NCBI GenBank assembly: GCA_964563165.1
Contig: CAZLWA010000028.1
Location: 1-64,000, forward strand
Direction of reading: 5' to 3'
Length of the DNA stretch: 64,000 bases
DNA from: CAZLWA01 sp964563165
GTDB taxonomy: Bacteria; CLD3; SB21
Both the position numbers and the translations under genes were made by a program. This document shows positions 1 to 8,551 of this stretch, piece after piece. Below the pieces are notes generated by a model. That model did no database searches. It was not told the DNA's origin and was given only the letters and a program-made list of their open reading frames with translations. Within the stretch, counting starts at the first letter, position 1. Each line of letters begins with the position of its first letter.

Positions 1-1
1 T

Positions 2-799
2 GATTCCGGTATCGGCGGGCTGACCGTCGTGAAAGAAGTGATGCGGCTGATGCCGAACGAGCGGATCATTTATCTCGGCGATACCGCCCGTGTGCCGTAC
101 GGAACGAAATCCGACCGGACGATCAAGGCGTTTACGCTGCAAAGCTGTCTTTTTCTGCTCGAGCACGATGTGAAGATGATCATCATTGCCTGCAACACGG
201 CGAGTTCCGTCGCTTTGGAATTCATAGCCCATATGTTTAAAATTCCCGTCATCGGCGTGATCCTTCCCGGGTCTCTCGCCGCGGTTGAGCACAGCACCCG
301 GAAAAAGATCGGCGTGATCGGAACGCATACGACGGTGAACAGCCAGTCGTACAAAAAGACCATTAAGGTCATCGATCCCGCCGCGGAAGTTTTTTCGCAG
401 GCCTGTTCGCTTTTTGTTCCGATCGCGGAAGAAGGTTGGATCGATCATGACGTCACGCGGCAGGTGTGCGAGGAATATTTAAAAGTTTTTTCAGGAACGG
501 ACATAGACACGCTGGTCATGGGCTGTACGCATTATCCGATCTTAAGTACGACCATCAAAAAGGCCGTCGATCAGATTATGGAAAAAAACGTTACCTTGAT
601 TGACTCCGGCGTGGAAACCGCCAAATGGGCCAAGGACATTTTGATCGAGAACAAATTGCTCGATCTGAATTCCCAAAAACCCTCGCACCGGTTTTATGTC
701 ACCGATCTGCCTAAGAATTTTTCCAGGGTCGGGGAAATGTTTTTGGGTTCCAAGATCGAGTCCATCGATACAGTGAATGTGGAGATTCTCGGGTTTTGA
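2..799 (+). CDS. murI: Glutamate racemase, 5' end cut by window
   Basis: Converts L-glutamate to D-glutamate for peptidoglycan synthesis in the cytoplasm. The frame is open from base 2, and the first residues read DSGIGGLTVVKEV, the conserved family N-terminal motif, so only the first few codons lie outside the window; the GTG at 29 is internal and not the true start. Both catalytic cysteines are present in their usual contexts, IIACNTAS (codon at about 191) and MGCTHYPIL (codon at about 524). The visible length of about 265 residues matches the family. Recognition is strong. No convincing terminator follows. Confidence 0.95.
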   Translation, partial: DSGIGGLTVVKEVMRLMPNERIIYLGDTARVPYGTKSDRTIKAFTLQSCLFLLEHDVKMIIIACNTASSVALEFIAHMFKIPVIGVILPGSLAAVEHSTRKKIGVIGTHTTVNSQSYKKTIKVIDPAAEVFSQACSLFVPIAEEGWIDHDVTRQVCEEYLKVFSGTDIDTLVMGCTHYPILSTTIKKAVDQIMEKNVTLIDSGVETAKWAKDILIENKLLDLNSQKPSHRFYVTDLPKNFSRVGEMFLGSKIESIDTVNVEILGF

Positions 800-854
800 A
801 TATTTTTTCGCTTGGCAAGTAATATTCATTTTTGTAATGCCTTATTTCGACTTT

Positions 855-883
855 TTGTGGTTACACATATAAATTCGTACAAT
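855..883 (+). promoter_or_regulatory. Possible sigma70 promoter of the HNH islet
   Basis: TTGTGG and TACAAT are separated by 17 bp. The predicted start is near 890, only about 11 bases before the ATG at 901. That ATG has no Shine-Dalgarno sequence, so the transcript would have a very short leader. This is a pattern match only. Confidence 0.35.
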
Positions 884-900
884 CATAATCGTGCTACAAG

Positions 901-1665
901 ATGGCCATAGATAATTGGACGAGGGAGCAAACAATTGTAGCGCTAAATCTTTACTGTAAGATTCCTTTCAATAGAGTTAGCTCAAAACATCCTGATATAA
1001 TCAGAATAGCAAAAATCATCGGTAGAACGCCGAATTCCGTAAAAATGAAAATCGGGAATTTCGGTAGTTTTGATCCTGAATTAAAAAAAAGAGGAATTGT
1101 CGGGTTAGCTAATACAAGCAAATTAGATGAACTAGTTTGGAATGAATTCAACAGTGATTGGGAAAATCTTGCATATGAAAGTGAATTGCTGATTTCAAAT
1201 TTTACAAGTCAACCATTGGAAAAAATTACTCAAATTCAAATTGACGATTTGCCTCAAGGAAAAGAGCGGGAAGTCCTTATTAAAGCAAGAGTCAACCAAA
1301 GTTTTTTTAGGTCAACTATCCTGTCGTCATACAATTCGAGATGTTGTATTACCGGTCTGTCAGTTACAGATTTCTTAGTCGCGAGCCATATTGTACCTTG
1401 GGCAAGAGATCATAAGAATAGGTTGAATCCACATAACGGCGTGTGTTTAAATTCTATTCACGATAAAGCATTTGACAAGGGTTATCTGACAATTACGTCC
1501 GATTATAGAATCAAAGTTTCTACCGTTTTTTCTGATTATAAAAAAAACAATGCAGTAATTGATTTGTTTTTGAAGTATAATAATCAAGCAATCACTTTGC
1601 CGGATAAATTTCTTCCTAACAAAAACTTTTTAGATTACCACCATCAAAATATTTTCAAGAAATGA
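901..1665 (+). CDS. HNH endonuclease, restriction-like
   Basis: Predicted metal-dependent DNA nuclease of 254 residues. The C-terminal half carries the HNH core: RCCITG, then SHIVPWARD (first His), NPHNG (Asn) and IHDKAF (last His), at about residues 148-195. The N-terminal 90 residues (WTREQTIVALNLYC, then IGRTPNSVKMKIGNF) resemble the N-terminal region common in HNH proteins annotated as putative restriction endonucleases. No methyltransferase is nearby. The gene is clearly more AT-rich than murI and marC, which suggests recent acquisition. The next small gene overlaps it by ATGA, so they are probably translationally coupled. The family call is firm; the biological target is unknown. Confidence 0.85.
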   Translation: MAIDNWTREQTIVALNLYCKIPFNRVSSKHPDIIRIAKIIGRTPNSVKMKIGNFGSFDPELKKRGIVGLANTSKLDELVWNEFNSDWENLAYESELLISNFTSQPLEKITQIQIDDLPQGKEREVLIKARVNQSFFRSTILSSYNSRCCITGLSVTDFLVASHIVPWARDHKNRLNPHNGVCLNSIHDKAFDKGYLTITSDYRIKVSTVFSDYKKNNAVIDLFLKYNNQAITLPDKFLPNKNFLDYHHQNIFKK

Positions 1666-1919
1666 CACACTCAATAAGAATTGTTTTTGGAAAAGAACAA
1701 GTAAACAAATACTTGTCTGATATTCCTTTTTCAGAAGAGGAATGTTCAATTAATGAAAAAGAATATTACTTCGACACAAAAGTTGAATTAGATGCCTTCG
1801 TTAAAGGAATTAATGGAGCTGTTGGTTGGCTTGAATGTTATGTTGTAGAGCCTACTTCATCGAAAACCAGTCTAGAGTCAGAAGCCGAGGTCAAGCAACA
1901 ACTTTCTGTAAAATCATGA
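1662..1919 (+). CDS. Small protein coupled to HNH nuclease
   Basis: An 85-residue acidic protein that I do not recognise. It starts at an ATG overlapping the HNH stop codon (ATGA) and shares the same AT-rich composition, so it was probably acquired together with the nuclease. It has no signal peptide, membrane segment or cysteine cluster; the only Cys residues are isolated. The predicted alternation of short hydrophobic and charged stretches fits a small alpha/beta fold. Its stop codon overlaps the marC start (ATGA at 1916). It could be an accessory or inhibitor of the nuclease, but nothing in the sequence proves that. Confidence 0.6.
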   Translation: MTHSIRIVFGKEQVNKYLSDIPFSEEECSINEKEYYFDTKVELDAFVKGINGAVGWLECYVVEPTSSKTSLESEAEVKQQLSVKS

Positions 1920-2530
1920 TCCAAGATTATTTATTGGCATTCATTCCGATCTTCGTTGCTATTGACGTCATCGGGATCGTTCCGGTGTATCTGACGCTCA
2001 CGGACGGCATTCCCGAAAAACCCAAAGCCCGCGTGCTCCGCCAGTCCGTGCTGACGGCGTTTTTGGTCTCGGTGACTTTTCTGGCGGTCGGAAAAATTAT
2101 TTTTGCCTTCCTGGGCATTACGATGAGTGATTTCAAAATTGCCGGCGGTATTATTTTGTTTGCCATTGCCATCAACGATTTGATCTTTTCTACCGAGGAA
2201 AGAAAAAGCAACGAAGTCAAAGACGAGACGACACAAACTCAAAACAGCCCTTCTATCGGCATCGTTCCGATCGGTATTCCGTTGATCGTCGGTCCGGCGC
2301 TGCTTACCACGATCCTGATCTCCATAGACACGTATGGCATTTTGCCGACCATTTCTTCTGTTGTAATTAATTTGCTGATTGTTTATACTGCTTTGCATTA
2401 CTCGCCGTATATTTTGCGCGTGACGGGACGCAGCGGCGCGAAGGGAATCGCGAAGGTCGTGACCCTGCTCCTCGCCGCCATCGGAGTGATGATGGTTCGC
2501 GTGGGTATCACGGAAATTATCCGATCCTAA
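1916..2530 (+). CDS. MarC-family membrane protein
   Basis: Integral inner-membrane protein of the MarC (UPF0056) family, whose transport role is unsettled. About 204 residues with six hydrophobic segments, beginning MIQDYLLAFIPIFVAID. Family-typical stretches include GIVPVYLTLT near the N-terminus and GIPLIVGPALLTTIL after a charged cytoplasmic loop (STEERKSNEVKDE). An in-frame upstream extension to 1835 exists, but it runs inside the preceding gene and is not membrane-like, so the ATG at 1916 is preferred. It overlaps the preceding small gene by four bases even though that gene looks foreign. Confidence 0.85.
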   Translation: MIQDYLLAFIPIFVAIDVIGIVPVYLTLTDGIPEKPKARVLRQSVLTAFLVSVTFLAVGKIIFAFLGITMSDFKIAGGIILFAIAINDLIFSTEERKSNEVKDETTQTQNSPSIGIVPIGIPLIVGPALLTTILISIDTYGILPTISSVVINLLIVYTALHYSPYILRVTGRSGAKGIAKVVTLLLAAIGVMMVRVGITEIIRS

Positions 2531-2536
2531 GACTTT

Positions 2537-2557
2537 CCACGAAGCGCACGAAGAAAA
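2537..2557 (+). repeat. Short CACGAAG tandem intergenic repeat
   Basis: Two imperfect copies of CACGAAG (CCACGAAG then CGCACGAAG) fill the short gap before the HEAT-repeat gene. The same style of repeat, with CACGGAG units, recurs at 37061-37085. Confidence 0.4.
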
Positions 2558-2564
2558 ATATTAT

Positions 2565-3332
2565 ATGGACGAATATTCTGACCGGGAGCCTGAATTTGAT
2601 GAACCGGATGAAACGGATCCGGCCGATTCCGAAGATTTCAGAAAAGACCTGCTTGGGAAGATCGCAAAGGATATTCTCAGCGAGGATGTGGAAAAACGCT
2701 TTCAGGCGCTCAGCCTGATCGAGCAGTTTGAATGCGAGCCGCAATTGGCCGATTTTTTTTCAGTTCTGCTGAGCGATCCCGACCCGGACCACATCCGCAC
2801 AGGCGTTATCGGGATGGGCATTTGGCGGCATTCGGACGGCGTGGCCATGCTGATCAATTTTTTGACCGACGCCCATAATAAAGACGTCCTTACGGGCCCC
2901 CTCGAAGAGGAGATCATTCTCTCGATCGGCTCCATCGGCGGCCTCGATGCGCTGGAGTTTTTGGAAAATTATGCCAAGCAGCGTTTTGATTTTCATACTT
3001 CCGAAGAGGACAGCTTAGGCATGGCGGCCATTGAGGGCATCACGCGCATGGCGGGTAACGGGCATTCCGGTGCGGTTAGTTTCCTGATCAGCGGGTGCGG
3101 CCATCCGGCGTGGAATATGCGCGAAACCTGCGCGGACAGTTTCAGTGTGCTGTTCAAAGGCAAAGAAGAAATCCCCAAACGCGTGTACGACGCGCTGATG
3201 AAATGTTCACGGGACGAGAATAAAAACGTCCGTATTGCGGCGTTCCTGAGCCTGGATGAAATTGTCGGACTGGACGAACCCAACAAAAAACTCTTAGCGG
3301 ATGCGCGCCACAAACAAGTTTTTGGAAGTTGA
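2565..3332 (+). CDS. HEAT-repeat protein
   Basis: Cytoplasmic protein of 255 residues with a very acidic N-terminus (DEYSDREPEFDEPDETD) followed by helical repeats. HEAT-like units can be followed from about residue 45 to the end: LIEQFECEPQLADFF, a segment ending VIGMGIWRHSDG, ILSIGSIGGLDALEFL, AAIEGITRMAGN and VRIAAFLSLDEI. HEAT arrays are protein-interaction scaffolds, and no catalytic motif is visible. There is no signal peptide. The start codon follows a weak ribosome site after a short CACGAAG repeat. The partner is unknown. Confidence 0.75.
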   Translation: MDEYSDREPEFDEPDETDPADSEDFRKDLLGKIAKDILSEDVEKRFQALSLIEQFECEPQLADFFSVLLSDPDPDHIRTGVIGMGIWRHSDGVAMLINFLTDAHNKDVLTGPLEEEIILSIGSIGGLDALEFLENYAKQRFDFHTSEEDSLGMAAIEGITRMAGNGHSGAVSFLISGCGHPAWNMRETCADSFSVLFKGKEEIPKRVYDALMKCSRDENKNVRIAAFLSLDEIVGLDEPNKKLLADARHKQVFGS

Positions 3333-3386
3333 CACCACACCGGCTATTTTCAATTATCCATTCAACCATTATTTTGAGGAGTTTCC

Positions 3387-4670
3387 GTGAATTTTCAAGC
3401 ACGCCTTCAAGAAATTCGTCAGGGGTTTCATCCGACGTTTTGGGTAGCCAACGGCATGGAACTGTTCGAACGCCTCGCGTACTACGGTCAAGCGACCGTG
3501 CTCAGTATTTTTCTGCGCGACCATCTCCATTTTTCCGAAATTGAAACGGGACAACTTTCATCCATATTCGGAGGGCTGTTGTGGTTATTGCCGATCGTGG
3601 CCGGAACACTGGCGGATAAATTCGGTTTTCGCAAATCATTTTCGATCGCGTTTGCCGGGTTGGCGATCGGTTATTTTTTGATCGGCTCTACCGGCATGAG
3701 CGCGTTCGCCCCGATCTATAAGGGACTGCCGCTGTACGGAGTGCTGGTCGTTATTTTGATTTTCACGGCGTTCGGAGGCGCGTTTATCAAGCCTTCCGTT
3801 CTCGGCACGGTTGCCGTTACGGCCAAACCGGAAGTGCGCTCGTTCGGCTATGCCATTTATTACTGGCTGGTAAATATCGGCGGTGCTTTGGGCCCGGCGG
3901 TTGCTTTTTTTGTCCGCGATACGATAGGCATTGAATTTGTTTATGTCGTATCTGCCGTCAGCTGTCTGCTCATGTTAATTGTCAATTTTATCTTCTACAA
4001 AGAAGTCAAAGACGCGGCGTACGAAGTCTCCGAATCGTTGGCCACGAAAATGAAGAACCTCGTGGTCGTTCTCGGCAATTTCAAATTTATGATATTTCTT
4101 TTGATCTTTTCGCTTTACTGGATCGCGTTCTGGCAGATCTATATCATCGTTCCTTTTTATATCAAGGATTATATTTCCGCGGATGCGCCGTATGAACTCA
4201 TTCAGTCGACCGGCGCCTGGGGGATTATTTTATTTCAGCTGATCGTCAATCACCTGACGAAACGCCTCTCCACCCGTACCGCGATCGTGGCCGGGTTTGC
4301 GGTTTCCAGTTTGTGCTGGCTGGTGATCGCCATGGACCATTCCATCGCCGTGACGGTGGCCGGGCTGTTCGTGTTTTCTATCGGCGAAATGACGCTGGCG
4401 CCGCGTTATTATGAATATATTTCGGATATCGCGCCGAAAGGGCAGCAGGGGCTGTTTCAAGGCTATGCCTTCTTACCCGTCGCGATAGCGTGGGCTGCGG
4501 GCGGCAATATCGGCGGATGGCTCTACACCGCCTACGCGCGCGAAACGCATAATCCGAATATGATCTGGTTTATCCTTTTCGGCATCGGCCTGGCGGCAAC
4601 GGTACTGATGGTGATCTATAATTTTGTTGTAGAAAAACAGGAAGCCGCTGCCGCTCAAGCGCAACCCTAA
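3387..4670 (+). CDS. POT/MFS-family transporter, probably peptide
   Basis: Twelve-helix inner-membrane transporter of 427 residues. The N-terminal FWVANGMELFERLAYYG matches the ExxER-containing first helix typical of proton-dependent oligopeptide transporters (POT/PTR), and LADKFGFRKSF is the MFS loop 2-3 signature. A second POT-like segment (FGGAFIKPSVLGTVA) follows. The GTG start has a good Shine-Dalgarno (GAGG, at 3378). The substrate cannot be fixed from sequence: di- or tripeptides are likely, but related MFS proteins carry other solutes. A TonB-dependent receptor follows 12 bases downstream. Confidence 0.8.
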   Translation: MNFQARLQEIRQGFHPTFWVANGMELFERLAYYGQATVLSIFLRDHLHFSEIETGQLSSIFGGLLWLLPIVAGTLADKFGFRKSFSIAFAGLAIGYFLIGSTGMSAFAPIYKGLPLYGVLVVILIFTAFGGAFIKPSVLGTVAVTAKPEVRSFGYAIYYWLVNIGGALGPAVAFFVRDTIGIEFVYVVSAVSCLLMLIVNFIFYKEVKDAAYEVSESLATKMKNLVVVLGNFKFMIFLLIFSLYWIAFWQIYIIVPFYIKDYISADAPYELIQSTGAWGIILFQLIVNHLTKRLSTRTAIVAGFAVSSLCWLVIAMDHSIAVTVAGLFVFSIGEMTLAPRYYEYISDIAPKGQQGLFQGYAFLPVAIAWAAGGNIGGWLYTAYARETHNPNMIWFILFGIGLAATVLMVIYNFVVEKQEAAAAQAQP

Positions 4671-4682
4671 GCGTGAACCAGG

Positions 4683-6737
4683 ATGAAAAAAACTCTGATG
4701 AACAAATTTCCGGCCATTGTTTTTTTCATCCTTTTTTTTCCGCGTATCATTTTTTCTCAGGTTTCCGGCGACTCGGCATCGCTTCGGAATAAAATTTTAG
4801 TCTCAACGGATTCCACTCAAAAAAGCCGGGACACGCTCGCCCTCAGCATTCAGGATTTTCAATTACGTACCGACTCCCTCTCCGCCGGCTTCTTTACCGA
4901 CCCGTCTTTTTTTTATAAAATAATCACCCACGATGAGCTGATGAAAGATTACCACGAGGATTTTGCCGATTTTTTATGGCATACCGGAGGGTTTTACGTT
5001 CATGACCTGGGCAGCTATGGAAAAACGATCACGGCCTCCGCAAACGGACTATCGAATAAGAGTTTTCTGCTTCTCTACGACGGCGTGCCGATGAACGATC
5101 CCGACGCCGGCTGGATGAATTTGAACGCGATTTCGCTGGAGAACATCGAGCGGATCGAGATCTTTCGCGGCAATGCTTCGGCTGTTTACGGAAGCGCTGC
5201 CGCCGGAGGATATATTAATATTGTCCCGCGAAAAGTTTCAAAAGACAGAGCCCTGACGTCGGTCAAATTCCGATCCGCCTTCAGCACATTCCAGGATGTG
5301 GGTGTTTTCTTCGGAAGGAATTTCGGAAACCGGCTGCAGATCGGCGTCGGCGGTTCCAAAAAAAGCACGCCGGGCGAACAGACACTCCAGGGCCTGCAAG
5401 GCGGAATCCTAAAAGACGTGCAGGCCACCAGGTACAACGGAACGATCTTATTCGGACGCATTGATTTTCTCATCGACCGCCACTGGTCCACGAATTTTTA
5501 TACACAGAGAAGCCGAGACCGTTTCGATGCCTACGGAAGAAACCTGTTTGGGGACGAGAACGTCTTCAGTTTCGCGACCGGTCAGGGGTTTCGGAAAGAT
5601 GAGCGTACCGATTATCATTTCGGCGTGACGCGGAATTCGGAGAACACCCTGCTGCAAACGCATGCTTATGTCATGCATATTGACCGTACGTCGAAAAATT
5701 TTACAGGCAGTTCGATCCCTGAATTTTACACGGCCCGGGCGGCCGGGTTTGATATCCGCTACGGCTTTTCCGTTTTTTCCCACGCGCTTGCCGCCGGCGT
5801 TTCGTACCGGCACCAATCGGTGGACAGCCTCATCCTGCCGCACCCTGCGGAATCCGGCGAGGCGGTATGGGTGAGCGACAAATTCAGCGTCGGCCCGTTG
5901 GCGGTTCAGCCGTCGGTGCGCGGGGAAAATCATTCCGTGTATCACCGCTCCGGCATGGCTGACGTCAAAGTGCTGTGGCCGATCGCGCCAACGGTCACCT
6001 GGCTTGTCAACGGCGGCTATACAGTGGCGTATCCGTCTTTGATAGATGCATTCCAGCGAAATGCCAATTTCAGTACGGCCGCCGCGCCGGCGCCGCACGA
6101 TTTTCTGTTTGCCGCCGATTCCCTGCGCGCACTCCGCCCTCAAAAGATCACGTCGCTGTCTTCGACGCTGCGGCTGAAAGAGCTTTTTTATCTCGACGAG
6201 ATCACCTTGAGCGGATACGCCAACCGTTTGCGTGATGCGATCTATTATTACCCGGTCCATTTCAATACCGACTCGATGAAGATCAAGGCGGATAATTTAG
6301 CGCACGCGAAAACGTACGGCGTGGACATCGAAGCGGTAAAAAGAATTTCCATTTTTCAATTTACGGCGCGCCAGTCGCTGGTCAAAGGCAACGATGAAGT
6401 CCGCGGCGGCATACCGGCCTACCGCACGTATCTCGCCGGCGCCGGAGAAATATTCTTTTTTAATAATAATCTGAAGGTAACGGGATTTCTGTCGGCGATG
6501 TATTTCCGTTCCCACAGCGGGTTCACGTTTGAGGATGCGCCGCAGATTTATTTTATTACGCCCCGGCGCGCCCGCGGAGGCTGGGCGCTGAACACCCGGA
6601 TATCGGCGAACATCGGCGACCTGCAGATCTTCTACGAAGCTGAGAATTTTCTGCGTGCGCGATTCACGCTTCTGGACGGCTACGATATCACCCGCCAGCA
6701 ATATCGATTCGGCATCATCTGGAAATTATATAACTGA
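4683..6737 (+). CDS. TonB-dependent outer-membrane receptor
   Basis: Outer-membrane active-transport receptor of 684 residues. It starts with a signal peptide (hydrophobic residues 8-25 ending IIFSQ). The plug domain lies at roughly residues 80-185, with typical segments LLLYDGVPMNDP, NIERIEIFRGNASAVYG and AAAGGYINIVPRK. The rest is beta-barrel-like and ends in the expected aromatic pattern (FGIIWKLYN). No N-terminal carboxypeptidase-like domain is present, so this is not a SusC-type protein. Adjacent to the POT transporter, it may supply a peptide-like or metal-chelate substrate, but this is inference from neighbourhood only. Confidence 0.88.
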   Translation: MKKTLMNKFPAIVFFILFFPRIIFSQVSGDSASLRNKILVSTDSTQKSRDTLALSIQDFQLRTDSLSAGFFTDPSFFYKIITHDELMKDYHEDFADFLWHTGGFYVHDLGSYGKTITASANGLSNKSFLLLYDGVPMNDPDAGWMNLNAISLENIERIEIFRGNASAVYGSAAAGGYINIVPRKVSKDRALTSVKFRSAFSTFQDVGVFFGRNFGNRLQIGVGGSKKSTPGEQTLQGLQGGILKDVQATRYNGTILFGRIDFLIDRHWSTNFYTQRSRDRFDAYGRNLFGDENVFSFATGQGFRKDERTDYHFGVTRNSENTLLQTHAYVMHIDRTSKNFTGSSIPEFYTARAAGFDIRYGFSVFSHALAAGVSYRHQSVDSLILPHPAESGEAVWVSDKFSVGPLAVQPSVRGENHSVYHRSGMADVKVLWPIAPTVTWLVNGGYTVAYPSLIDAFQRNANFSTAAAPAPHDFLFAADSLRALRPQKITSLSSTLRLKELFYLDEITLSGYANRLRDAIYYYPVHFNTDSMKIKADNLAHAKTYGVDIEAVKRISIFQFTARQSLVKGNDEVRGGIPAYRTYLAGAGEIFFFNNNLKVTGFLSAMYFRSHSGFTFEDAPQIYFITPRRARGGWALNTRISANIGDLQIFYEAENFLRARFTLLDGYDITRQQYRFGIIWKLYN

Positions 6738-6742
6738 TCCCT

Positions 6743-6889
6743 ATGGAGCGATTGGAAAAAGCCATCCTGCTCTGCAAAGATGTGAATGCGGAACAAATGG
6801 CAGACGGCAGTTTGAATGACACGAAACTCTTTATCAAGGATTTCGCGCAGCACGATGATATCACATTAGCGGTCGTAAAGGTCGTTTAG
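6743..6889 (+). pseudogene. C-terminal relic of SpoIIE/RsbU-type phosphatase
   Basis: A 48-codon reading frame (MERLEKAILLCKDVNAEQ... ending QHDDITLAVVKVV) fills the gap after the TonB receptor. The end HDDITLAVVKV is the hallmark C-terminus of PP2C-like serine phosphatases of the SpoIIE/RsbU family, and the preceding helix matches the last helix of that domain. The other 150 or more residues of the domain are absent upstream, because the receptor ends six bases before. It is therefore best read as a degraded gene end left by a deletion. A genuine small protein is possible but less likely. Confidence 0.55.
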
Positions 6890-6943
6890 GATTCTTAAAT
6901 TAATTCTCTAAATTTTAACGGGCGTAATGTTCAGGAGTCACAT

Positions 6944-7288
6944 ATGAATCGTTTTAAAGAGTTCACCGAATTTCGTCAGAAAATGAATGAGCGTATCCTG
7001 GAACAGGATAATAAGGTCATGAAGAGATTCTTTTCCGTGGATACGTTGACGTACCAGCCCGGGGCGCTGGACGTGAAGACGAAAGAAATGCTCGGCTTAG
7101 CGGCATCCATGGTGTTGCGGTGCGATGACTGCGTCTCATACCATATCAATAAATGTAAAGAAGCCGGTGTTACGCGCGAAGAGATGTTCGAGGTCTTCAG
7201 CGTGAGTTTGGTGGTCGGCGGCTCGATCGTCATCCCGCACCTGCGCCGGGCGGTCGCGTTCCTGGACGAAATTGAAAACATCGGATAA
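6944..7288 (+). CDS. AhpD-like carboxymuconolactone decarboxylase family protein
   Basis: 114-residue all-helical protein of the carboxymuconolactone decarboxylase/AhpD superfamily. The family motif is intact: RCDDCVSYHINKC supplies the redox CxxC followed by His (about residues 64-71), and the helix FEVFSVSLVVGGS follows. Single-domain proteins of this type usually act in peroxide or thiol redox chemistry rather than in aromatic catabolism, and no catabolic genes are nearby. A clear Shine-Dalgarno (CAGGAG) precedes the ATG. The specific substrate is unknown. Confidence 0.85.
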   Translation: MNRFKEFTEFRQKMNERILEQDNKVMKRFFSVDTLTYQPGALDVKTKEMLGLAASMVLRCDDCVSYHINKCKEAGVTREEMFEVFSVSLVVGGSIVIPHLRRAVAFLDEIENIG

Positions 7289-7380
7289 TTTATGCTTTTT
7301 CATTTTTATCCTTACCTTATTTTAAGTAACTTTAGTCCTGTGATGGACCATGAAAAACGGAATAAGAGAATACTGACAGA

Positions 7381-8442
7381 ATGAAGAAAAAACTTATTAT
7401 CTCGGCAGTTGTCCTGGCGGTTCTTTTGGGGCTAACGATCAATAAATGGAACGCCGCCAAAAGCAATTCTCCCGGTGCGGCCTCTACGGCTGCATCCGAT
7501 AACCGCCTCGCCGTGAAGGTGCTGGTCATCCGGCCCGAAACGCTTACTAATAAGATCCTTACGACCGGTACGGTGATAGCAAACGAAGAAGTCGAATTGC
7601 GCAGTGAGATTTCCGCCCGCCTGATCAGGATCTATTTCAAAGAAGGCACCCGCGTAAGCCGGGGCAGCGTGCTGATCAAACTCAACGATGCGGACTTGCA
7701 GGCGCAGCTGATCAAAGCGGAGGCATCGAAAAAGCTGGCCGAAAGCAATGAGCAGCGCCAGCGTGTTCTGTTTGATAAACAGCTTCTCACGCAGGAAATT
7801 TATGACGCGACGGTTCGCGATCTGAATGCGTCCAAAGCGGATGTCGAACTGCTCAGGGCGCAGATCGATAAAACGGAGATCCGGGCGCCGTTTGACGGCA
7901 TCATCGGTTTGAAATACGTGAGCGAAGGCAGTTATCTGACGCCTACTACTAAAATTGCCACCCTGCAAAACATCGGCGCGGTTAAAATCGATTTTTCCAT
8001 CCCGGAAAGGTATTCCGGGCAGATTGAAAAAGATTCGCCGATCGCATTTACGGTTCAAGGCTCGGAAAAGTCCTATGAGGCGCGGGTGTTTGCCGTCGAG
8101 CCGAAGATCGATTTGAATACGCGCTCCGTGCAGCTGCGTGCGATCTGCACGAATGCAGAAGGAAAAGTTTTCCCGGGCTCTTTTGCGAATGTGGAATTGG
8201 CGTTAAAGACAACGGATCAGGCGATCATGATTCCCACGGAAACGCTGATTCCGGAGCTCAAAGGCCAAAAGGTCTTTTTGTTTGAAAACGGCCAGGCCCG
8301 GTCCCGGCCCGTGAAAACAGGCCTTCGCACGGACACGAAAATTCAAATTACCGACGGCCTGCAGGCGGGTGACAGCCTGATCGTATCGGGCATTATCCAA
8401 TTGCGGTCGGGTATGCCGGTGAAAATTTCTGAGACCGAATAA
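7381..8442 (+). CDS. RND efflux periplasmic adaptor (membrane fusion protein)
   Basis: Adaptor linking an inner-membrane RND pump to an outer-membrane channel; 353 residues. An N-terminal membrane anchor or signal (residues 4-22) is followed by a lipoyl-like half (EISARLIRIYFKEGTRV), an alpha-hairpin coiled coil (about residues 115-165), the second lipoyl half (IRAPFDGIIGLKYVSEG) and a beta-barrel/MP domain ending GMPVKISETE. The pump gene follows 109 bases downstream. No TolC-type channel gene is present in the window, so the pump must share one encoded elsewhere. There is no adjacent regulator. Confidence 0.92.
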   Translation: MKKKLIISAVVLAVLLGLTINKWNAAKSNSPGAASTAASDNRLAVKVLVIRPETLTNKILTTGTVIANEEVELRSEISARLIRIYFKEGTRVSRGSVLIKLNDADLQAQLIKAEASKKLAESNEQRQRVLFDKQLLTQEIYDATVRDLNASKADVELLRAQIDKTEIRAPFDGIIGLKYVSEGSYLTPTTKIATLQNIGAVKIDFSIPERYSGQIEKDSPIAFTVQGSEKSYEARVFAVEPKIDLNTRSVQLRAICTNAEGKVFPGSFANVELALKTTDQAIMIPTETLIPELKGQKVFLFENGQARSRPVKTGLRTDTKIQITDGLQAGDSLIVSGIIQLRSGMPVKISETE

Positions 8443-8551
8443 TGATCGAAACGAACAGATCTCAAGAAGGTAGGCATGGTCGGCATCATTCCTGAAATCA
8501 AAATGAAATGGTTTTTGTAAAGGCATTACTCCTCAATCAGAAAGATCCCTC

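Noticed and set aside
796..830. Terminator after murI (GAATATT...AATATTC)
   Set aside because: The 7-bp stem is entirely A-T apart from its end pair, the loop is large, and it is too weak to call.
901..1919. Complete restriction-modification system
   Set aside because: Only an HNH nuclease and a small partner are present; no methyltransferase or specificity gene is in the window.
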